DNA from: Burkholderiales bacterium
Lineage (GTDB): Bacteria > Pseudomonadota > Gammaproteobacteria > Burkholderiales > Burkholderiaceae_E
Direction: 5' to 3'
Assembly: GCA_003818495.1 (NCBI GenBank)
Contig: RPRK01000033.1
Location: 1-32,540, forward strand
Length of the DNA stretch: 32,540 nt
In this document: piece by piece, positions 23,158 through 30,725 of the stretch
Layout of the letters: each line of letters begins with the position of its first letter
How positions within the stretch are numbered: position 1 is the stretch's first letter
Notes under the pieces: model-generated
The model's database searches: none
Told to the model about the DNA's origin: nothing
The model's input: the letters and a program-made list of their open reading frames with translations, nothing else
Position numbers and translations under genes: made by a program

Positions 23158-24801
23158 GTGGGCGGCCCGCCGCCGGCCGAGCGCGTGTCCGGCCGGGACG
23201 CCGAGGGCTGGCCCGCCTGGCGCCGCTCGTTCCAGTACTTCGCCCTGGCGCGGCTGGTGGTCGCGGCGCTGCTGATCGCCTACGTGCCGGTCATGCGGGG
23301 CATGGGCTCGCTCGACGAGCGCTTCGAGCCCGGGCTGTTCCTGCCCTCGGCCGCGGTCTACCTAGTGCTGGCGGGGGTGTTCTTCGTCCTGTCGACGCGA
23401 CCCGGCCGGGTGCCGCTGCCCACGCTCGCCGTGATCCAGATCGCGTTCGACGTCGCCGCGCTGGCACTGCTGATGCATGCCTCGGGCGGCCAGCGCACCG
23501 GGCTGGCGGTCCTGCTGCTGCTGCCCAACGCGGGGGCGGCGATCCTGGTGGGCGCGCGGGTCGGCACCCTGTTCGCGGCGGTCTCGACGCTCCTGCTGCT
23601 CGCCGAGACCGGCTGGCGGGGCCTCGACGGCCAGGTGGGCGATTCGGCCTTCGTGCAGGCCGGGCTGACCGGTGCGGTGCTGCTGGTCACGGCCGCCGTC
23701 GTCGGCCGGCTCGCCCGGCGCCTCGAGTCGCAGGAGCGGCTCGCCTGGCGCCGCGGCGAGGACCTGCGCAACCAGCTCGCGGTCACGCAGGCCGTCATCG
23801 CGGACCTGCCGGACGGCGTGATCGTGCTCGGCGCCCGGGGCGAGCCGCGGGCGATCAACCGGTCGGCGCGCGACATGCTCGCGGGTGCGACCCCGGGTGC
23901 GGCCGCGCTGCCCGGCCTCCTGCCGCTGCGGGCGGCGCTCGGCATCGGCCCGCCGAGTCCGGACGCCGAGCCGGTCGCCGACGTCGCCGAGTTCGTCGTC
24001 CCCGGCATCGAGGGTGCCGAGCGGCGCCTGCGGGCGCGCCGGCTCGGCGTTCCCGCGGAAGGCGCCGACGAGGTGGTCGTGCTCGAGGACCTGGGTCGGC
24101 TCGAGGCGCGGGCGCAGCAGCTCAAGCTCGCCTCGATGGGCCGGCTGTCGGCCTCGATCGCGCACGAGATCCGCAACCCCCTGTCGGCGATCCGGCATGC
24201 GAACGGGCTGCTCGCCGAGCAGCTCGGCGAGCCGCGCCTGGAACGGCTGTCGACGATCGTCGAGGACAACTGCCGGCGGATCGACCGGATCATCGAGGAC
24301 GTGCTGTCGATCTCCCGGCGTGGCAGCGCGACGCCCGAGCCGCTGCCGGCCGAGCCCTTCCTCGTGCAGGCGATCGCCGAGCTGGTCGCGCAGTCGGGCG
24401 CCGACGCCCGCCGCATCGAGTGCCGCGTGCAGGGCGACACGCCGATCTGGTTCGATGCCGGCAACCTGCGGCAGGTGCTGCTCAACCTGCTCGGCAACGC
24501 GCTGCGGCACGCCAGCCCCGCGCGCGGCGCCGTCCGCGTCGACTGGGCGCCCGACGCCGGCGGGCGCTGGTCGCTGGTCGTCTCCGACGACGGTCCGGGC
24601 GTGTCCCCGGCCTCGCGGGTCCATCTGTTCGAGCCCTTCTTCACCACGGAGACCCGAGGCACCGGGCTGGGCCTGCATCTGGCCCGCGAGTTGTGCACCG
24701 CCAACGGCGCGACGATCCGCTATCGGCCCGCAGGGGATAATCCGCCCCTCCGCAGCGCCTTCGTCGTCGAGCCCGCTCCCGTGCCCGGCGCCTCCAGATG
24801 A
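23158..24801 (+). CDS. pilS: Type IV pilus sensor histidine kinase PilS
   Basis: This 547-residue inner-membrane kinase has five or six hydrophobic helices within about residues 24-190, the PilS sensor arrangement. A PAS-like segment (about 205-310, ADLPDGVIVLGARGEPRAIN) follows. The transmitter domain has the phospho-acceptor H336 in SIAHEIRNPLSAI, the N box LLNLLGNALRH, G1 DDGPGVSP and G2 GTGLGLHLA. In pseudomonads PilS senses pilin in the membrane and controls PilR phosphorylation. GTG at 23158, 1 bp after the previous stop, is taken as start. The stop overlaps the pilR ATG (ATGA, 24798-24801). Immediate pairing with a NtrC-type regulator gene supports the name. Confidence 0.92.
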   Translation: MGGPPPAERVSGRDAEGWPAWRRSFQYFALARLVVAALLIAYVPVMRGMGSLDERFEPGLFLPSAAVYLVLAGVFFVLSTRPGRVPLPTLAVIQIAFDVAALALLMHASGGQRTGLAVLLLLPNAGAAILVGARVGTLFAAVSTLLLLAETGWRGLDGQVGDSAFVQAGLTGAVLLVTAAVVGRLARRLESQERLAWRRGEDLRNQLAVTQAVIADLPDGVIVLGARGEPRAINRSARDMLAGATPGAAALPGLLPLRAALGIGPPSPDAEPVADVAEFVVPGIEGAERRLRARRLGVPAEGADEVVVLEDLGRLEARAQQLKLASMGRLSASIAHEIRNPLSAIRHANGLLAEQLGEPRLERLSTIVEDNCRRIDRIIEDVLSISRRGSATPEPLPAEPFLVQAIAELVAQSGADARRIECRVQGDTPIWFDAGNLRQVLLNLLGNALRHASPARGAVRVDWAPDAGGRWSLVVSDDGPGVSPASRVHLFEPFFTTETRGTGLGLHLARELCTANGATIRYRPAGDNPPLRSAFVVEPAPVPGASR

Positions 24802-26474
24802 GCTCCATGCCGCCTGAACAGAACCGGACCCTCGCCCGCGGCCTGCGCGCGCCCCGCGCGCTCGTGGTCGACGACGAGGCGGACCTGCGCGAGCTGCTCG
24901 AGCTGACGCTGGTGGGCATGGGGCTGGACGTCGACTGCGCGGCCGACCTCGCCTCGGCGCGCCGGCTGCTGGCGTCGGGCCGCTACGCGCTGTGCCTGAC
25001 CGACATGCGCCTGCCCGACGGCGACGGCCTGTCGCTGGTCGCGCAGATCGGCGCCGACCATCCCGACACGCCGGTCGCCGTGATCACCGCATACGGCAGC
25101 GCCGAGAGCGCGGTCGCCGCGCTCAAGGCCGGTGCGTTCGACTACCTGTCGAAGCCGGTCGGTCTCGATGCGCTGCGGGCCCTGGTCCGTTCGGCGCTGA
25201 GCCTGTCGGCGAGCGCCGCGGTCGAGGTGGCCGTGCCGCCGCCGCCCGCCCGCGCGGCCGAGGCGCCGCGTCCCGCGACGGCCCGCGCCCCCTCGTTCGA
25301 CGCCACCCCCGCCGCCCGCATCGTGCCGACCCCGGCGACCCCGCCCGCGCCCGCGGCGGGCGGCCTGCTGCTCGGCGTGTCCCCGGCGATCGAGGCGGTG
25401 CGCGCGAGCATCGCCCGGCTGGCCCGCAGCATGGCGCCGGTGGCGATCACCGGCGAGTCGGGCTCGGGCAAGGAGCTCGCCGCGCGGGCCATCCACCGGC
25501 TCGGCAGCCGGGCGCTCCAGCCGTTCGTCGCGGTCAACTGCGGCGCCATTCCCGAGAACCTGATGGAGTCGGAGTTCTTCGGCCACAAGCGGGGCGCCTT
25601 CACCGGGGCCGACCAGGATCGGACCGGCTTCTTCCAGGCGGCCGACGGCGGCACGCTGTTCCTCGACGAGGTCGCCGACCTGCCGCTGTCGATGCAGGTC
25701 AAGCTGCTTCGCGCGATCCAGGAGCGCTGCGTGCGCCGCGTGGGTGCCACCGTCGAGGAGCCGGTCGACGTGCGGATCGTCAGCGCGACCCACCAGGACC
25801 TCGCCCGGTGCGTCGCGGCGGGCCGCTTCAGGCAGGACCTCTACTACCGGCTCAACGTGATCGAGCTGCGCATGCCGCCGCTGCGCGAGCGCCTCGAGGA
25901 CGTCGGCGTGCTGGCCGAGTCGGTCCTCGTCCGGCTCGCGACCCGCGCCGGCCTGCCGGTCACGCCGCGCCTGTCGTCGGTGACGCTGCGCTACCTGCAG
26001 AGCTACGGGTTCCCGGGCAACGTCCGCGAACTCGAGAACATCCTGGAGCGCGCGCTCGCGTTCTCCAACGGCGAGGTCGTCAACGTCGAGGACCTCGGGC
26101 TGCGGCCGGCCGGCCGCGAGGCGTCCGAGAACGAGCCCGCCGACGAGATCGGCGGTGCGGACGAGGACCGCGACGAGGCGGACGCGAAGGGCGTCGCGGC
26201 GCAGGCGGGCGGACGGGCCGCGGCCCTGGAGGGCGCGGGAGGCGGCATGGATGCGGCGGGAGGCCGACCGAGGCCCGTCGACGCGTCGGTCGCCCCGAAG
26301 CTCTCCGACGACGGCATCCCGGAGTCGCTGCCCGACTACCTCGATGCGGTCGAGCGCGACGCGATCCTGCGCGCCCTGGAGCGCACCCGCCACAACCGGA
26401 CCGCCGCGGCCCGCCTGCTCGGCATCAGCTTCCGCGCGCTGCGCTACCGCATGCAGCGGCTCGGCATCGGCTGA
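24798..26474 (+). CDS. pilR: Type IV pilus NtrC-family response regulator PilR
   Basis: This 558-residue sigma-54 activator has a receiver domain (about 18-135) with VVDDEAD and phospho-acceptor D69 in LTDMRLPDG, and lysine in YLSKPV. An Ala/Pro-rich linker (about 140-190) leads to the AAA+ domain with Walker A GESGSGKE, the sigma-54 contact loop GAFTGA, and Walker B GGTLFLDEVADLP. The Fis-type helix-turn-helix is at the end (NRTAAARLLGISFRALRYRMQRLG). An acidic Gly/Ala-rich insertion of about 80 residues between AAA+ and DNA-binding domains makes it longer than P. aeruginosa PilR (about 445). The expected target is the pilA promoter, not in this window. The ATG overlaps the pilS stop. Confidence 0.92.
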   Translation: MSSMPPEQNRTLARGLRAPRALVVDDEADLRELLELTLVGMGLDVDCAADLASARRLLASGRYALCLTDMRLPDGDGLSLVAQIGADHPDTPVAVITAYGSAESAVAALKAGAFDYLSKPVGLDALRALVRSALSLSASAAVEVAVPPPPARAAEAPRPATARAPSFDATPAARIVPTPATPPAPAAGGLLLGVSPAIEAVRASIARLARSMAPVAITGESGSGKELAARAIHRLGSRALQPFVAVNCGAIPENLMESEFFGHKRGAFTGADQDRTGFFQAADGGTLFLDEVADLPLSMQVKLLRAIQERCVRRVGATVEEPVDVRIVSATHQDLARCVAAGRFRQDLYYRLNVIELRMPPLRERLEDVGVLAESVLVRLATRAGLPVTPRLSSVTLRYLQSYGFPGNVRELENILERALAFSNGEVVNVEDLGLRPAGREASENEPADEIGGADEDRDEADAKGVAAQAGGRAAALEGAGGGMDAAGGRPRPVDASVAPKLSDDGIPESLPDYLDAVERDAILRALERTRHNRTAAARLLGISFRALRYRMQRLGIG

Positions 26475-26482
26475 ACCGGCCG

Positions 26483-27085
26483 ATGCACGAAGCGTTCGAC
26501 GGCGAGGGCTGGTTCAGGCGGGCGCGCCGCGTGCCGTCGCCGAACCACGATGCACGTCCCGCCGGCGCCGTGCCGGAGCTGCTCGTCGTGCACCACATCA
26601 GCCTGCCGCCCGGCGTGCTGTCGGGCGACGCCATCGAGCGCCTGTTCACGAACACGCTCGACTGCTCGGCCGACCCGCGCCTGGCCGGCCTCGAGACGGT
26701 CAGGGTGTCGGCGCACTTCCTCGTGAGGCGGCGGGGCGAGCTGCTGCAGTTCGTTCCGGTCGGGGCACGCGCCTGGCATGCCGGCACGTCGTCGTTCCTC
26801 GGTCGCGAGCGCTGCAACGACTTCTCCATCGGCATCGAGCTCGAGGGCACCGGCGAGCGCCGCTACACCGACCCCCAGTATCGCGTGCTCGCCTCGCTCA
26901 CGCGCGCGCTCGCCGCCCGCCTGCCGCTGCGTCACCTCGCCGGTCACAGCGACATCGCGCCGGGCCGCAAGACGGACCCGGGGCCGAGTTTCGACTGGGC
27001 TCGTTATGAAGCGCTCCTGGATGGATGCGGGCTCTCCAGACCGTTTCCGTCCGAATGCCGCAGCATGTCGAAGAATTTTCCATGA
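26483..27085 (+). CDS. ampD: 1,6-anhydro-N-acetylmuramyl-L-alanine amidase AmpD
   Basis: This 200-residue cytoplasmic zinc amidase cleaves the peptide from anhydromuramyl peptides during cell-wall recycling, keeping the AmpR inducer level low. Zinc ligands match E. coli AmpD: H37 in VVHHISLPPG, H155 in AGHSDIAPGRKTDPG, and D165. K163 and E119 in IGIELEG are the expected catalytic-site residues. The N-terminal WFRRARRVPSPNHDARP is typical. The start, 8 bp after the pilR stop, lacks a strong ribosome-binding site. The gene closes the five-gene co-directional run. A lytic transglycosylase gene, which makes the anhydro ends AmpD acts on, is elsewhere in the window. No ampC or ampR is seen. Confidence 0.95.
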   Translation: MHEAFDGEGWFRRARRVPSPNHDARPAGAVPELLVVHHISLPPGVLSGDAIERLFTNTLDCSADPRLAGLETVRVSAHFLVRRRGELLQFVPVGARAWHAGTSSFLGRERCNDFSIGIELEGTGERRYTDPQYRVLASLTRALAARLPLRHLAGHSDIAPGRKTDPGPSFDWARYEALLDGCGLSRPFPSECRSMSKNFP

Positions 27086-27271
27086 CCGTGTGATGACAGG
27101 CGGCCCGGCGGGTCGAGACGCCGCGCCAGCCCGCATCCACGCTGGGTTCCGACATGCCGATCCAGACCCCGTGCGGGTCTTCGGGACGGACTCCATGCGG
27201 CGCTTCAGGATGCATCGCTAAATCCTTGTTCGGGCGCAGGAATCGACCCTCCGGCCGAGGGGGGTTCGGAC
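27086..27271 (+). other. Non-coding region after ampD with a weak hairpin
   Basis: This is the first part of the 423-bp gap between ampD and nrdA. No gene is supported on either strand. AGACCC (27164-27169), a 5-nt loop and GGGTCT (27175-27180) can pair, but no T-run follows, so it is at best a weak terminator for the ampD operon. The rest of the gap holds the nrdA promoter, NrdR-like boxes and a structured leader, listed separately. Confidence 0.4.
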
Positions 27272-27300
27272 TTGCGAGCGGGGCGTCCAGGCACTAGAAT
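27272..27300 (+). promoter_or_regulatory. Sigma-70 promoter of nrdA
   Basis: TTGCGA (27272-27277) and TAGAAT (27295-27300) are separated by exactly 17 bp; the -10 matches five of six consensus bases. The predicted start is near 27307, giving an nrdA leader of about 200 nt. The -10 is overlapped by the first NrdR-like box, as expected for a repressed nrd promoter. Confidence 0.6.
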
Positions 27301-27337
27301 TAGTCACTCACAAGCGGTCGACCCCCAGATCTAGTGC
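27291..27337. promoter_or_regulatory. Pair of NrdR-like boxes
   Basis: Box 1 is the 16-mer at 27291-27306, with ACTA and TAGT arms centred at 27298.5. Box 2 is at 27322-27337, with a good right half (AGATCTAGTG) and a weak left half, centred at 27329.5. Their centres are 31 bp apart, three helical turns, which is the canonical spacing of tandem NrdR boxes. NrdR is the universal nucleotide-sensing repressor of ribonucleotide reductase genes. The assignment rests on symmetry, spacing and position; nrdR itself is not in the window. Confidence 0.6.
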
Positions 27338-27420
27338 CTCGCGGCCTCATGCCGCCTTCAGGCCGGGCACGGGAATCGCCGTCAGAACACCGTCATCCGA
27401 TCGACGCACGCGCGAAGACC

Positions 27421-27446
27421 GGCCGGGACCCGTCGGGGTCCGGGCC
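27421..27446 (+). other. Hairpin in the nrdA 5' leader
   Basis: GGCC-G-GGACCC (27421-27431), loop GTCG, and GGGTCC-G-GGCC (27436-27446) give a 10-bp stem with one G-G mismatch, 62 nt before the nrdA ATG. It is not followed by T residues. It is the most stable visible structure in the roughly 200-nt leader; its function is unknown. Confidence 0.4.
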
Positions 27447-27508
27447 AGGCCCCCTGCACGCTGGCGACACCGGGTGATTCCTCGAATCGAACCAGTGGAG
27501 CTTCCGAC

Positions 27509-30454
27509 ATGCAGAGGGTTGCAGAAACCGCGCAGCGTCCTTCCGTTCTTTCCCCGTCGGCATTCGCGACGTCGCAGGACCTGTCCGACCACCGGGCCGA
27601 CGCGGCCCGCTTCGTCGACTTCAAGGTCATCCGCCGAAACGGCTCGGTCGTGGGCTTCGAGCCGGGCAAGATCGCCGTCGCCATGACCAAGGCGTTCCTC
27701 GCGGTCAACGGCGGCCACGGCGCCGCCTCCGCCCGCGTGCGCGAGCTCGTCGAGCAGATGACCCAGGTGGTGATCGGCGCGCTGATGCGCAACAAGCCGG
27801 CCGGCGGCACCTTCCACATCGAGGACATCCAGGACCAGGTCGAGCTCGCGCTGATGCGCTCGGGCGAGCACGAGGTCGCCCGTGCATACGTGCTGTACCG
27901 GGAGAAGCGCTCGCAGGAGCGCGCCGCGCGCCAGGCGCAGGCCGTCGCGGCCGGCGAGCCCGCCGGCCCCCGGATCGGCGTGCTCGACGCCGGCGTCGTG
28001 CGGCCGCTCGACGAGGGGATGCTGCGCACGCTGATCGAGTCGGCCTGTGCCGGCCTGGGCGACACCGTGAGCGCGCAGGACGTGCTGGTCGAGACCGTCA
28101 AGAACCTGTACGACGGCATTCCCATCGAGGAAGTCCACAAGTCGGCGATCCTCTCGGCGCGCGCGCTGATCGAGACCGACCCGGCCTACAGCCAGGTCGC
28201 CGCCCGCCTGCTGCTGCACACGGTGCGCCGCGAGGTGCTGGGCGAGGAAGTGCTGCAGGAGGCGATGGTCGAGCGCTACGCCGACTACTTCCCGCGCTTC
28301 GTCAAGCGCGGCGTCGAGGCCGACCTGCTCGACCCGAAGCTCGAGCAGTTCGACCTGCACCGGCTCGGTCGCGCGCTGGTCGCCCAGCGCGACGCGCAGT
28401 TCACCTACCTCGGCCTGCAGACGCTGTACGACCGCTACTTCCTGCACATCGACGAGCAGCGCATCGAGCTGCCGCAGGCGTTCTTCATGCGCGTGGCGAT
28501 GGGCCTGGCGCTGAACGAGATCGACCGCGAGTCGCGTGCGATCGAGTTCTACAACCTGCTGTCGTCGTTCGACTTCATGAGCTCGACGCCGACGCTGTTC
28601 AACTCCGGCACGCAGCGCTCGCAGCTGTCGTCGTGCTACCTGACCACCGTCTCCGACGACCTCGACGGCATCTACGAGGCCATCAAGGAGAACGCGCTGC
28701 TGGCCAAGTACGCCGGCGGCCTGGGCAACGACTGGACGCCGGTGCGGGCGCTGGGCAGCCACATCAAGGGCACCAACGGCAAGAGCCAGGGCGTCGTGCC
28801 GTTCCTGAAGGTCGTCAACGACACCGCCGTCGCGGTCAACCAGGGCGGCAAGCGCAAGGGCGCGGTCTGCGCGTACCTGGAGTCGTGGCACCTCGACATC
28901 GAGGAGTTCCTCGAGCTGCGCAAGAACACCGGCGACGACCGTCGGCGCACGCACGACATGAACACCGCCAACTGGATCCCGGACCTCTTCATGAAGCGGG
29001 TCATGGAGAACCAGGACTGGACGCTGTTCTCGCCGGCCGACTGCCCGGACCTGCACGACAAGTACGGCCGTGCCTTCGAGGAGGCCTACGTCGGCTACGA
29101 GCAGAAGGCCGCGCGCGGCGAGCTGAAGCTGCACAAGACCATCCAGGCGACCGCCCTGTGGCGCAAGATGCTCTCGATGCTGTTCGAGACCGGGCACCCC
29201 TGGATCACCTTCAAGGACCCGTGCAACATCCGCTCGCCGCAGCAGCACGTCGGCGTCGTGCACAGCTCCAACCTGTGCACCGAGATCACGCTGAACACCG
29301 GCGACAGCGAGATCGCGGTCTGCAACCTGGGTTCGGTGAACCTGGTCGCCCACATGGTCGAGGGCGCGGGCGGGCAGTGGACGCTCGATCACGACAAGCT
29401 CAAGCGCACGATCACCACCGCGATGCGGATGCTCGACAACGTGATCGACATCAACTACTACGCGGTCAACAAGGCGCGCAACTCGAACCTGAAGCACCGC
29501 CCGGTGGGCATGGGCATCATGGGCTTCCAGGACTGCCTGCACCTGATGCGCACGCCGTTCGCGAGCCCCGACGCCGTCGAGTTCGCGGACCGGTCGATGG
29601 AGGCCGTCTGCTACCACGCGTACTGGGCATCGACCGAGCTCGCCGCCGAGCGCGGCCGCTACGCGAGCTTCAAGGGCTCGCTCTGGGACCGCGGGATCCT
29701 GCCGCAGGACTCGCTGCGCCTGCTCGCCGAGGAGCGCGGCGGCTACGTCGAGGTCGACATGTCCGAGTCGATGGACTGGGCCGCGCTGCGCGCCCGCATC
29801 GCCAAGCACGGCATGCGCAACTCGAACTGCATCGCGATCGCGCCGACCGCCACCATCTCGAACATCATCGGCGTGGGGGCCTGCATCGAGCCCACCTTCC
29901 AGAACCTGTACGTCAAGACGAACCTCTCGGGCGACTTCACGGTGGTCAACGACTACCTGGTGCGCGACCTGAAGAAGCTCGGTCTCTGGGACGAGGTGAT
30001 GGTCGCCGACCTGAAGTTCTTCGACGGCAGCACCGCCCGCATCGACCGCATCCCGGCCGACCTGCGCGCGATCTATGCCACCGCCTTCGAGGTCGACCCG
30101 AGCTGGCTGGTCGAGTGCGCGTCGCGTCGCCAGAAGTGGATCGATCAGGCGCAGTCGCTGAACATCTACATGGCGGGTGCCTCGGGCAAGAAGCTGCACG
30201 AGACCTACTCGCTCGCGTGGCTGCGTGGCCTGAAGACCACCTACTACCTGCGCACGCAGGGCGCGACGCACGCCGAGAAGAGCACGACCGACCGTGTCGG
30301 CCAGCTCAACGCGGTGTCGTCCGGCGGCGAGGCGGGCGGCAACTTCTCGTACAACACGCAGTCATCCAAACCCGTGGGTCCCGTGATGTCGGACGAGCCG
30401 ATCGCGCCGAAGTTCTGCGCGCTCGACGATCCCGAATGCGAGGCCTGCCAGTGA
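27509..30454 (+). CDS. nrdA: Class Ia ribonucleotide reductase large subunit NrdA
   Basis: This 981-residue catalytic alpha subunit reduces ribonucleoside diphosphates. Two N-terminal ATP-cone-like modules are visible: a well-conserved one at about 38-132 (VIRRNGSVVGFEPGKIAVAM, later HIEDIQDQVELALM) and a more divergent one at about 155-235. The layout resembles P. aeruginosa NrdA and exceeds the E. coli protein (761), which has one cone. Active-site residues are C376 (SSCYLTT), N588-C590-E592 (NLCTE) and C605 (CNLGSVNL). The C-terminal CxxC (C977, C980) is the shuttle pair reduced by thioredoxin or glutaredoxin. GTGGAG at 27495-27500 is the likely ribosome-binding site. The gene has an NrdR-type promoter region and is followed by nrdB after 271 bp. 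Confidence 0.98.
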   Translation: MQRVAETAQRPSVLSPSAFATSQDLSDHRADAARFVDFKVIRRNGSVVGFEPGKIAVAMTKAFLAVNGGHGAASARVRELVEQMTQVVIGALMRNKPAGGTFHIEDIQDQVELALMRSGEHEVARAYVLYREKRSQERAARQAQAVAAGEPAGPRIGVLDAGVVRPLDEGMLRTLIESACAGLGDTVSAQDVLVETVKNLYDGIPIEEVHKSAILSARALIETDPAYSQVAARLLLHTVRREVLGEEVLQEAMVERYADYFPRFVKRGVEADLLDPKLEQFDLHRLGRALVAQRDAQFTYLGLQTLYDRYFLHIDEQRIELPQAFFMRVAMGLALNEIDRESRAIEFYNLLSSFDFMSSTPTLFNSGTQRSQLSSCYLTTVSDDLDGIYEAIKENALLAKYAGGLGNDWTPVRALGSHIKGTNGKSQGVVPFLKVVNDTAVAVNQGGKRKGAVCAYLESWHLDIEEFLELRKNTGDDRRRTHDMNTANWIPDLFMKRVMENQDWTLFSPADCPDLHDKYGRAFEEAYVGYEQKAARGELKLHKTIQATALWRKMLSMLFETGHPWITFKDPCNIRSPQQHVGVVHSSNLCTEITLNTGDSEIAVCNLGSVNLVAHMVEGAGGQWTLDHDKLKRTITTAMRMLDNVIDINYYAVNKARNSNLKHRPVGMGIMGFQDCLHLMRTPFASPDAVEFADRSMEAVCYHAYWASTELAAERGRYASFKGSLWDRGILPQDSLRLLAEERGGYVEVDMSESMDWAALRARIAKHGMRNSNCIAIAPTATISNIIGVGACIEPTFQNLYVKTNLSGDFTVVNDYLVRDLKKLGLWDEVMVADLKFFDGSTARIDRIPADLRAIYATAFEVDPSWLVECASRRQKWIDQAQSLNIYMAGASGKKLHETYSLAWLRGLKTTYYLRTQGATHAEKSTTDRVGQLNAVSSGGEAGGNFSYNTQSSKPVGPVMSDEPIAPKFCALDDPECEACQ

Positions 30455-30466
30455 ACGATTGAACGG

Positions 30467-30483
30467 GGCGCCCGTCGGGCGCC
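30467..30483 (+). terminator. Hairpin after nrdA (attenuator or stabiliser)
   Basis: GGCGCCC (30467-30473), loop GTC and GGGCGCC (30477-30483) form a perfect 7-bp stem 12 nt after the nrdA stop. No T-run follows, so read-through to nrdB is expected; it may reduce downstream transcription or protect nrdA mRNA. Confidence 0.45.
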
Positions 30484-30622
30484 GTCGCCGAGGTGCAACA
30501 GGCACGCGGCGAACGGTCCCGACAGGCGATTTGACAAACCGGACGAACGGTGATCCATGCCTTGACTGTTGCATGGACGCCAACGAAATCTCCGGGAAGT
30601 CAAGTTGGTGAGTGCCAACCCG

Positions 30623-30651
30623 TTGCAAGCGCCCGACGTCCTCCGTAAGAT
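30623..30651 (+). promoter_or_regulatory. Candidate internal promoter of nrdB
   Basis: TTGCAA (30623-30628) and TAAGAT (30646-30651) are separated by 17 bp, each matching four of six consensus bases. Transcription would start near 30658, leaving a leader of about 68 nt that contains the hairpin at 30676-30719. This would let nrdB be expressed separately from nrdA. Confidence 0.4.
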
Positions 30652-30675
30652 TCCGAACTGTGAATAACGGCGGAA

Positions 30676-30719
30676 TCTCGCGTTGGTACAAGCAGTTATG
30701 CGACCCAACTAAAGCGAGA
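30676..30719 (+). promoter_or_regulatory. Inverted repeat enclosing the nrdB ribosome-binding site
   Basis: TCTCGC-GTTGG (30676-30686) can pair with CCAAC-(TAAA)-GCGAGA (30705-30719), an 11-bp stem with a 4-nt bulge and an 18-nt loop. The 3' arm holds GCGAG, the only Shine-Dalgarno-like sequence before the ATG at 30726. Folding would hide it. A role in translational control is inferred. Confidence 0.45.
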
Positions 30720-30725
30720 CATTAG

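Noticed and set aside
26898-27215. A 105-codon minus-strand frame after ampD with PHGV repeats
   Set aside because: It lies mostly antisense to ampD, has no domain, and the repeat comes from a short GC hairpin.
27347-30271. A 974-codon minus-strand open frame opposite nrdA
   Set aside because: nrdA is unmistakable on the plus strand; the antisense product is Val/Asp/Arg/His-rich with no motif. Its 3' end lies in the nrdA leader but shows no start or ribosome-binding site of its own.
30531-30536. Perfect TTGACA in the nrdA-nrdB gap as an nrdB -35
   Set aside because: No acceptable -10 lies 15-19 bp downstream; the pair at 30623/30646 is better.
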